From Deltaproteobacteria bacterium (GTDB taxonomy: Bacteria > Myxococcota_A > UBA9160), in assembly GCA_020849175.1 (NCBI GenBank), contig JADLGR010000198.1:1-36687 (forward strand): 36,687 nt of DNA, read 5' to 3'. The first letter of the stretch is position 1; the number at the start of each line of letters is the position of its first letter. A model generated the notes under the pieces. That model did no database searches. It worked only from the letters and a program-made list of their open reading frames with translations, and had not been told where the DNA came from. Shown in pieces: positions 29,887-36,687 of this stretch. Position numbers and translations under genes: made by a program.

Positions 29887-30890
29887 GCCCGCGCCGTCCG
29901 CTCCGCGTGGCGGTGGCTGGCGCCACGGGAACGCTCGGCGGCGAGCTGCTCTCGGTGCTCGACGCACGGCGCTTTCCGATCGCATCGATCGTCCCGCTCG
30001 CGAGCGAGCGCTCGGGCGGAGAGAGCCTCGAGTTCCAGAGCGAGATCTACGAGGTGGGAACCGAGCCCGCGCGGCTTCGAGGCTGCGACCTCGCCTTTCT
30101 GTGCGCGCCGCAGGCGGCGTCGCTCGAGCTGGTGCGCCTCGCACTGCAGCTCTCGGTACCGTGCATCGACCTGTCCGGAGCGCTCGCAGGGCAGCCGGCG
30201 GTGCCGCTGCTGGTGGCCGACGTGGCCGCCGCGCCCGAAATGCTGCGACAGCCCGCGCTATCGACACCAGCAAGTGTTGCTCTCGGCTGGGCGCCCGTAC
30301 TCGCACCGCTCGCGCGAGCGGCGGGGCTGCGGCGCGTGGTCGGCACCGTGCTCACGAGCGTGTCGGGGGCCGGGCGACTCGGCATCGAGGCGCTCTCGTC
30401 GGAGACGATCGCTCTCTTCAACCAGCAGGATCTGCCCGAGCCGCCGCACTTCGGCCGCCCGGTCGCGTTCGATCTGCTCCCGGCGGTGGGCGAGGTCGAG
30501 GAAGACGGGAGCACCGCGGCGGAGCGAACGCTGGCGAGTGATCTGCGGCGGCTGCTCGGTGAGGAGGTCGCCGTCGTGGTCTCGAGCGTTCGCGTACCGA
30601 CCTTCGCGGGCGATGCGGCCGCGCTGTGCATCGAGTGTGAGCGGCCGCTCGATCCGCGCGAGGCCCGCGAGGTGCTGGCGAAGGCGCCGGGCGTCGAGCT
30701 CTGGGAGGTCGACGCCGAGGGCCCGAACACGCGAGCCTGCGCCGGGCGCGATGCGGTTCTCGTCGGCCGGCTGCGCCGAGACCCGTCGTGCGAGCGAGGT
30801 CTGCTGCTCTGGCTCGCGGCGGACACGCTGCACCTGGCGGCCGTGAACGCCGTCCGGCTCGCGGAGGCGCGCATCGGGCTCGGCGACTGA
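29883..30890 (+). CDS. usg: Usg-like ASADH-fold protein lacking catalytic residues
   Basis: Clear member of the aspartate-semialdehyde dehydrogenase superfamily by length (335 residues), N-terminal [20 protein letters not shown] dinucleotide fold, [20 protein letters not shown] and [20 protein letters not shown]. The active site is not preserved: the PNCST motif reads PALST (124-128), so the catalytic Cys is Leu126; the Tyr-Gln before SVSGAG is missing; and the RVPxxxGHS His is Asp244 in RVPTFAGDA. It therefore cannot do the ASADH reaction by the known mechanism. In E. coli the ASADH-like usg lies next to truA, as here. It overlaps leuB by four bases and ends four bases before truA. A true asd must lie elsewhere. 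Confidence 0.85.
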   Translation: MSPRRPLRVAVAGATGTLGGELLSVLDARRFPIASIVPLASERSGGESLEFQSEIYEVGTEPARLRGCDLAFLCAPQAASLELVRLALQLSVPCIDLSGALAGQPAVPLLVADVAAAPEMLRQPALSTPASVALGWAPVLAPLARAAGLRRVVGTVLTSVSGAGRLGIEALSSETIALFNQQDLPEPPHFGRPVAFDLLPAVGEVEEDGSTAAERTLASDLRRLLGEEVAVVVSSVRVPTFAGDAAALCIECERPLDPREAREVLAKAPGVELWEVDAEGPNTRACAGRDAVLVGRLRRDPSCERGLLLWLAADTLHLAAVNAVRLAEARIGLGD

Positions 30891-30894
30891 CGAC

Positions 30895-31647
30895 GTGCCG
30901 ACGCTACGCTTCGTGCTCGAGTACGACGGGACCGACTTCGCGGGCTGGCAGGCGCAGGCGCCCGGCGCGCGAACGGTACAAGGCGAGCTCGAGGCTGCGC
31001 TGCTTCGCGTGACCGGGGCCGCGGTGCGCGTCGTCGGCGCAGGCCGAACCGACGCTGGCGTCCACGCGGAAGGGCAGGTCGCGAGCTGCAGAATCGAGAC
31101 GCGGCTCGACGCCGCGACACTCGCTCGCGCCCTCAACGCCGTGCTGCCTCCCGATCTCGCCGTTCGTTCGGCGCAGCAGGCGCCGGAGGGCTTCGACGCA
31201 CGCCGGGACGCGCGGCGCAAGCTGTATCGCTACCGGGTCTGGAACGGCCCGGTCCGCTCTCCGCTTCGCGCGCGCACCCATGCCTTCGTTCGGGCGCCGC
31301 TCGACGTGGACGCCATGCGCCGGGCAGCGGCGACGCTCGCGGGGCGCCACGACTTCGCCTCCTTCGAGACGCGCCGGCGCGAGTCGGGGCGAGCGGGCGC
31401 CTCGACCGTCCGCACCCTGTTCAGGGTCGAGATCCTCGGCGCGAGCGGCGGCGAGGTCGTCTTCGAGATCGAGGGAGACGGATTTCTGCGGTACATGGTC
31501 CGCGGCCTCGTCGGAACCCTTCTCGAAATCGGTCGTGGCGAGCGTCCCGAGGCCGACGTGACCCGGATTCTCGGCGCGCGGGACCGCCGCGCCGCCGGGG
31601 TGACGGCGCCCGCACGGGGCCTCGTCCTGGTCCGGGTCGAGGGCTGA
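30895..31647 (+). CDS. truA: tRNA pseudouridine(38-40) synthase TruA
   Basis: Makes pseudouridine at positions 38-40 of the anticodon stem-loop. The protein is 250 residues. The N-terminus LRFVLEYDGTDFAGWQAQ is typical; catalytic Asp53 sits in GAGRTDAGVHAEGQVA. DFASFETRRRES and FLRYMVRGLVGTLLEIGRG complete the fold. GTG at 30895 is the only sensible start, four bases after the Usg-like gene. Confidence 0.95.
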   Translation: MPTLRFVLEYDGTDFAGWQAQAPGARTVQGELEAALLRVTGAAVRVVGAGRTDAGVHAEGQVASCRIETRLDAATLARALNAVLPPDLAVRSAQQAPEGFDARRDARRKLYRYRVWNGPVRSPLRARTHAFVRAPLDVDAMRRAAATLAGRHDFASFETRRRESGRAGASTVRTLFRVEILGASGGEVVFEIEGDGFLRYMVRGLVGTLLEIGRGERPEADVTRILGARDRRAAGVTAPARGLVLVRVEG

Positions 31648-31685
31648 ACCGTGCGGAATCTCTTGAGCTTCCCGGCCCTTGCGGC

Positions 31686-31714
31686 TTGACGCTGCCAGCG
31701 GTGTCGGGTACCTG
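31686..31714 (+). promoter_or_regulatory. Possible sigma-70 promoter upstream of rplM
   Basis: TTGACG (31686-31691) is followed 17 bases later by TACCTG (31709-31714), in the 175-base gap between truA and rplM. The -35 is good; the -10 is weak. The position, about 109 bases before the rplM ATG, fits a ribosomal-protein transcript with a leader. Weak call. Confidence 0.3.
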
Positions 31715-31822
31715 TCTGCGCTCACCGAAACAGGCCGCCCCGAGCGACGACTGCGCCCGAGCACGGGCCGCACGTGCAGCCGGGGTGGCGCGGGCCTCCG
31801 GGCGGATCCAGGAGCGAGACCG

Positions 31823-32275
31823 ATGGGAGCAGTGGCGCACCGCGCGACGCGCAGCGCGAAGCCGGCGGAGGTCGAGCGGCGCTGGTACGTGATCGACGCT
31901 TCCGATCAGGTCCTCGGCCGGCTCGCCACGCGCGTGGCCTCGATTCTGCGCGGCAAGCATCGTGCGATCTACACGCCCCACGTCGACACGGGGGAGTTCG
32001 TCGTCGTCGTGAATGCGGAGCGAGTGAAGCTCACGGGCCGCAAGACCGAGCAGAAGACCTACTACCGCCACACCGGCTGGACGGGGCACCTCAAGTCGGT
32101 GACCGCGGGCAAGGTGCTGGGGTCGGCGTATCCCGAGCGGGTGATCGAGCACGCCGTCCGCGGGATGCTTCCGAAGAACTCGCTCGGTCGGAAGATGTTC
32201 TCGAAGCTCAAGGTCTACGCTGGACCGAGCCATCCGCACGCCGCCCAGAAGCCGGAGGAGCTGCGCCTTGCCTGA
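31823..32275 (+). CDS. rplM: 50S ribosomal protein L13
   Basis: Large-subunit protein L13, 150 residues (E. coli 142). [51 protein letters not shown] and [20 protein letters not shown] are intact. ATG at 31823 with AGGAG (31810-31814) eight bases upstream; it adds a short basic N-terminus ([18 protein letters not shown]) before the conserved part. Its 3' end overlaps rpsI by eight bases. Confidence 0.96.
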   Translation: MGAVAHRATRSAKPAEVERRWYVIDASDQVLGRLATRVASILRGKHRAIYTPHVDTGEFVVVVNAERVKLTGRKTEQKTYYRHTGWTGHLKSVTAGKVLGSAYPERVIEHAVRGMLPKNSLGRKMFSKLKVYAGPSHPHAAQKPEELRLA

Positions 32276-32663
32276 GATCCAGACCATCACCGCCACCGGC
32301 CGCCGCAAGACCGCGGTGGCGCGCGTGCGGCTTCGCCTCGGCAGCGGGAGCTTCGCCGTCAACGGCCGGCCGATCGAGGAGTACTTCGTCCGCGAGACGC
32401 TCCAGCTCATGATCCGGCAGGTGCTCGAGACCTCGAACGCGATCGGCCGCTTCGAGATCCAGGCCAGCGTCAACGGCGGCGGTCCGGAGGGTCAGGCCGG
32501 CGCCGTTCGTCACGGCGTGGCGCGAGCGCTCGAGAAGTTCGACCCGGGCCTGCGGCCGGGTCTCAAGCGCGGCGGCTTCTTGACGCGCGATGCGCGCAAG
32601 AAGGAGCGCAAGAAGTACGGCCAGCGCGGAGCACGCGCCCGCTTCCAGTTCTCGAAGCGGTAA
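32268..32663 (+). CDS. rpsI: 30S ribosomal protein S9
   Basis: Small-subunit protein S9, 131 residues. The N-terminal [13 protein letters not shown], the GRPIEEYF loop and the basic C-terminal tail ending FQFSKR, which reaches the P site, are all present. TTG at 32268 was chosen because GGAGGAG (32253-32259) lies eight bases upstream; no ATG or GTG is available. It overlaps the rplM end. Confidence 0.96.
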   Translation: MPEIQTITATGRRKTAVARVRLRLGSGSFAVNGRPIEEYFVRETLQLMIRQVLETSNAIGRFEIQASVNGGGPEGQAGAVRHGVARALEKFDPGLRPGLKRGGFLTRDARKKERKKYGQRGARARFQFSKR

Positions 32664-32673
32664 CCTCCTCGCC

Positions 32674-33714
32674 ATGCGCGTTGCAGTCGTCGGGGCGAGT
32701 GGGTACACGGGCCTCGAGCTCCTGCGCATCCTGCTCCGGCATCCCGCGGCTGAGCTGGTGGCCGTCACGTCCGAGCAGCGGACCGGGCAGGTGGTCGGTG
32801 ACGTCTTCCCGTCGCTGCGCGGCCTCGTCGATCTGCGCTTCGAGTCGGCCGGTGATCCCGTCTCGATCGCCGGTCGCGCCGACGTCGTCTTCACGGCGCT
32901 GCCGCACGCGACGTCGGCTCCTGTCGTGGCAGTCCTGCACCGGGCGGGCACGAGCGTGATCGATCTCTCGGCCGACTTTCGCCTCGCTGATCCGGGCCTC
33001 TACGCGAAGTGGTACGGGGAGCATGCGGTGCCGGAGCTGATCGGGAGCGCCGTCTACGGCCTTCCGGAGCTGCACCGCGACGCGATTCGCAAGAGCGAGT
33101 TCGTTGCGGCGCCGGGCTGCTACCCGACGTCCGTGCTGCTTCCGCTGTGCCCGTTCCTGCGGGCTGGCCTCGTCGAGACGGCGGGCATCTTCATCGATTC
33201 CAAGTCGGGCGTCTCGGGGGCAGGGCGCACGCTGCAGGACGGCTATCTCTTCGCCGAGCTCGACGGGAACCTCCACGCCTACAAGGCGGGCGGTGCGCAC
33301 CGGCACGTTCCCGAGATGGAGCAGGAGGCAGGCCGCGCCGCGGGCGGCCCGGTTCAAGTCGCGTTCGTGCCGCACCTGCTCCCGGCGATCCGAGGCATCG
33401 CGACGACCGTCTTCGCGCGGCCGCAGGGATCGCTCACCACCGACGAGGCCCTCGGCGTGCTGCGCGACGCCTACGACCGCGAGCCGTTCGTCCGCGTGCT
33501 GCCGAAGGGGGAGACGCCCAGGCTCGCCTCCGTCCGCGGCAGCAACTTCTGCGATGTCGCTGCCGTCGTCGACCAACGAACGGGTGTGCTCGTCCTGCTC
33601 TCCGCGATCGACAATCTCGTCAAAGGGGCGTCCGGGCAGGCCGTGCAGTGCATGAACCTGATGCGTGATCTTCCCGAGACCGCCGGGCTGCTCGAAGCGC
33701 CGCTGCATCCGTAG
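32674..33714 (+). CDS. argC: N-acetyl-gamma-glutamyl-phosphate reductase
   Basis: Third step of arginine synthesis, reducing N-acetylglutamyl phosphate with NADPH. The protein is 346 residues. The N-terminal GASGYTGLELLRIL fold, IDLSADFRL, and the catalytic Cys149 in AAPGCYPTSV are present, followed by SGVSGAGR. The ATG lies ten bases after rpsI with no clear Shine-Dalgarno between, so coupling to rpsI is likely. rplM-rpsI-argC is a familiar order in delta-proteobacterial genomes. Confidence 0.97.
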   Translation: MRVAVVGASGYTGLELLRILLRHPAAELVAVTSEQRTGQVVGDVFPSLRGLVDLRFESAGDPVSIAGRADVVFTALPHATSAPVVAVLHRAGTSVIDLSADFRLADPGLYAKWYGEHAVPELIGSAVYGLPELHRDAIRKSEFVAAPGCYPTSVLLPLCPFLRAGLVETAGIFIDSKSGVSGAGRTLQDGYLFAELDGNLHAYKAGGAHRHVPEMEQEAGRAAGGPVQVAFVPHLLPAIRGIATTVFARPQGSLTTDEALGVLRDAYDREPFVRVLPKGETPRLASVRGSNFCDVAAVVDQRTGVLVLLSAIDNLVKGASGQAVQCMNLMRDLPETAGLLEAPLHP

Positions 33715-33744
33715 GACGCCGCCGCCGCGCCAACCGCGCTCGGT

Positions 33745-33774
33745 TTGACACCCTCGCAGGGCGCACGGTATAAC
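33745..33774 (+). promoter_or_regulatory. Near-consensus sigma-70 promoter for the Nudix-pyrG unit
   Basis: TTGACA (33745-33750) is a perfect -35; TATAAC (33769-33774) is a five-of-six -10, with an 18-base spacer. Expected start of transcription is near 33781, leaving a leader of about 83 bases before the Nudix ATG. This is the best sigma-70-type promoter I can see in the window. Confidence 0.8.
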
Positions 33775-33801
33775 CCACCAAACCGGCTCCCATCGAGGAT
33801 C

Positions 33802-33863
33802 ATGAACCAGCGCTGCGGCCCCGCTGCACGGGGCGTCGCACGCCGAGCGTGCGGCACGACGCC

Positions 33864-33867
<4 letters not shown>
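33802..33867 (+). CDS. Possible 21-codon leader peptide overlapping the Nudix start
   Basis: An ATG at 33802, preceded by a GAGGAT, opens a frame of 21 codons (MNQRCGPAARGVARRACGTT, then Pro) ending in a TGA that overlaps the Nudix ATG as ATGA. It lies wholly in the leader made by the promoter at 33745 and covers both hairpins at 33818-33852. It could couple translation into the downstream gene. A chance frame is also possible at this GC content. Confidence 0.35.
33818..33852 (+). promoter_or_regulatory. Two adjacent hairpins in the Nudix-pyrG leader
   Basis: First stem: GCCCCG (33818-33823) with CGGGGC (33829-33834), loop CTGCA. Second stem: GCACGC (33838-33843) with GCGTGC (33847-33852), loop CGA. 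Both are perfect 6-bp stems, separated by three bases, ending 11 bases before the Nudix ATG, where a ribosome-binding site would be expected. No T-run follows, so they are not a plain terminator. Confidence 0.55.
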
Positions 33868-35946
<2,079 letters not shown>

Positions 35947-35971
35947 CCCACGCGCCGCGCGGCAGCCCGCC

Positions 35972-36000
35972 TTGCGGCCCGTCTGCGGCTCGCCTACACC
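35972..36000 (+). promoter_or_regulatory. Possible promoter for the tRNA pair
   Basis: TTGCGG (35972-35977) and TACACC (35995-36000) are separated by 17 bases, 19 bases upstream of the first tRNA. The -10 match is weak, but the position fits a tRNA promoter. The alternative is readthrough from pyrG. Confidence 0.3.
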
Positions 36001-36019
36001 CTCTTTCTCGCGGGGAAGC

Positions 36020-36095
36020 GGGACGTTAGCTCAGCTGGGAGAGCGCCGTGTTCACACCGCGGAGGTCGCAGGTTCGATCCCTGCACGTCCCACCA
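36020..36095 (+). tRNA. tRNA-Val (anticodon CAC)
   Basis: A complete 76-base cloverleaf: acceptor GGGACGT with ACGTCCC, D stem GCTC/GAGC, anticodon stem CCGTG/CGCGG (one T-G pair) around loop TTCACAC with CAC at 34-36, T stem GCAGG/CCTGC with loop TTCGATC, discriminator A and an encoded CCA. It reads GUG, the main valine codon class in such a GC-rich genome. Confidence 0.96.
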
Positions 36096-36123
36096 TCCGC
36101 TCCGCTTGGTCGCTCACCGTTCT

Positions 36124-36201
36124 GGCCCGGTAGCTCAGCCTGGATAGAGCACCAGCCTCCGAAGCTGGGGGTCGCGCGTTCGAATCGCGCCCGGGTCACC
36201 A
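36124..36201 (+). tRNA. tRNA-Arg (anticodon CCG)
   Basis: A complete 78-base cloverleaf: acceptor GGCCCGG with CCGGGTC (one G-T pair), D stem GCTC/GAGC, anticodon stem CCAGC/GCTGG around loop CTCCGAA with CCG at 34-36, T stem GCGCG/CGCGC with loop TTCGAAT, discriminator A and encoded CCA. It reads CGG. It lies 28 bases after the tRNA-Val, so the two are probably cotranscribed. Confidence 0.96.
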
Positions 36202-36239
36202 CTTCCTCCCTCGCCCACCCCCTCGTAAACGCTCGGCTT

Positions 36240-36259
36240 CTCTCGCACGTCTCCGAGAG
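36240..36259 (+). terminator. Possible stem-loop terminating the tRNA transcript
   Basis: CTCTCG (36240-36245) pairs with CGAGAG (36254-36259) around an 8-base loop, 39 bases after tRNA-Arg. The sequence after it is only mildly T-rich (TAACCTTTCGTTGTG), so this is a weak terminator candidate. Confidence 0.3.
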
Positions 36260-36343
36260 GCTCGTAACCTTTCGTTGTGTAGCTGCGGGGACTTTGGTGG
36301 GACTTCGCAAGCCGTGCGCTCCCGGTCTCCGGCTCGCGGAATG

Positions 36344-36366
36344 CGTTTTCTTCGAACGAGAAAACG
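36344..36366. promoter_or_regulatory. Perfect 8-bp inverted repeat, candidate activator site for the sigma-54 promoter
   Basis: CGTTTTCT (36344-36351) and its exact complement AGAAAACG (36359-36366) flank a 7-base spacer. Its AT-rich arms stand out in this GC-rich DNA. The centre lies about 118 bases upstream of the predicted start of the sigma-54 promoter, where enhancer-binding activators usually bind. A further TTTTCT half-site occurs at 36432-36437. Binding by an activator is inference. Confidence 0.5.
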
Positions 36367-36445
36367 ATTTCTTCTGCAGTCTTGCCGAGCTGCCCGGAGA
36401 ACTCCTAAGTCACTGATTCAAAAGGAGATTATTTTCTGGGTCGCA

Positions 36446-36462
36446 TTGGCGCGTGTCTTGCA
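36446..36462 (+). promoter_or_regulatory. Sigma-54 (-24/-12) promoter
   Basis: TTGGCGCGTGTCTTGCA matches the sigma-54 consensus YTGGCACG-N4-TTGCW at all but one position: GG at 36448-36449 and GC at 36460-36461 with the obligatory 10-base spacing between them. Predicted transcription start is near 36473, giving a leader of about 31 bases with a strong Shine-Dalgarno before the GTG at 36504. Such promoters need an ATP-driven activator. Confidence 0.8.
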
Positions 36463-36503
36463 CTGCGGGGCTGCGATCCATTCATCTTGGGGAGGATTGC
36501 GTC

Positions 36504-36687
36504 GTGAAGATCAAGAACTTGGGAATTGCTGCGGGTCTGGCTGCGGCCTTGGTTGCCGCTCACGGTGCGAGCGCGACGACGTTCACGTTCACCGGGCTCG
36601 GCAGCGTGCCGGCCAGCGGGTACTCGACGACGGTCGATGGGATCACGGTCACGGTGACCGCGCCCGGAGAGGACCTCGGCTACCTGA
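36504..36687 (+). CDS. Secreted protein, possibly PEP-CTERM-type (partial, C-terminus off right edge)
   Basis: The first 61 residues are visible from a GTG at 36504, with GGGGAGG eight bases upstream. Residues 1-25 are a standard signal peptide (MKIKN, then an Ala/Leu/Gly core, cleavage after ASA). The mature start is Thr/Gly/Val/Ser-rich with alternating strands (TTFTFTGLGSVPASG, then GITVTVTAPGED), typical of extracellular-matrix or exosortase-sorted proteins. The deciding C-terminal VPEP-type signal is outside the window. Low-abundance residues such as Cys are absent in the visible part. It is driven by the sigma-54 promoter upstream. Signal peptide and gene are well supported; the PEP-CTERM assignment is inference. 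Confidence 0.75.
   Translation, partial: MKIKNLGIAAGLAAALVAAHGASATTFTFTGLGSVPASGYSTTVDGITVTVTAPGEDLGYL

Larger units (their letters stand above)
36202..36503. other. Non-coding stretch between the tRNAs and the last gene
   Basis: These 302 bases have no gene. GC content drops compared with the rest of the window, most clearly at 36340-36440, where T-rich and A-rich runs appear. It holds a possible stem-loop after the tRNAs (36240-36259), the inverted repeat at 36344-36366, a sigma-54 promoter (36446-36462) and the Shine-Dalgarno of the last gene (GGGGAGG at 36489-36495). Frames crossing this stretch continue through the tRNA genes and are not credible. Confidence 0.7.

Noticed and set aside
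36026-36416. Open frames over the tRNA genes and the following gap, both strands
   Set aside because: They read through two complete tRNA cloverleaves and have no protein motif.

Overview
The window is 36.7 kb of very GC-rich, densely packed chromosomal DNA made almost entirely of housekeeping genes. GTG and TTG starts are frequent and stop/start overlaps of 1-28 bases are common. Gene order (secA-argJ, rpsB-tsf-pyrH-frr-uppS-dxr-rseP, ilvB-ilvN-ilvC-pssA-leuA-leuB, truA, rplM-rpsI-argC, pyrG) resembles the former Deltaproteobacteria (Desulfobacterota/Myxococcota and relatives). A type II-like secretin, Ala-rich signal peptides and a sigma-54 promoter support a Gram-negative bacterium. The placement is inferred from synteny; no rRNA or marker search was possible.

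Left part, minus strand (1-7752), reading right to left: rarA (replication-fork AAA+ ATPase); a small exported protein of unknown function; a GspD-type secretin with an extra C-terminal SPOR-like segment; a RecQ-family helicase with an unusual domain order and a long Arg/Gly tail; and an exported protein of unknown function running off the left edge. A divergent gap at 7753-7825 separates this from the plus-strand genes.

Centre, plus strand (7826-22991): nadK-recN (overlapping), a one-domain FHA protein, secA, argJ, then the translation/isoprenoid/envelope block rpsB, tsf, pyrH, frr, uppS, dxr, rseP, tsaB. The cdsA gene usually found between uppS and dxr is absent. RseP has three PDZ-like repeats instead of two.

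Branched-chain amino acid block (23149-30890): ilvB, ilvN, ilvC, pssA, leuA, leuB and an ASADH-fold gene of the Usg type. This last gene has lost the catalytic Cys and His and is therefore probably not an enzyme. It leads into truA, then rplM-rpsI-argC. After a near-consensus sigma-70 promoter and a structured leader with a 21-codon upstream frame come a Nudix hydrolase and pyrG.

Right edge (35947-36687): tRNA-Val(CAC) and tRNA-Arg(CCG), then a 302-base non-coding stretch of lower GC. It holds a perfect 8-bp inverted repeat about 90 bases upstream of an excellent -24/-12 (sigma-54) promoter. The promoter drives a secreted protein that continues beyond the window and looks like an extracellular-matrix or PEP-CTERM-type protein. 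I found no CRISPR array, insertion sequence, phage gene or recognisable defence system. The candidates for something new are the secretin-SPOR cluster, the rearranged RecQ, the pseudo-ASADH and the sigma-54 unit at the right edge.
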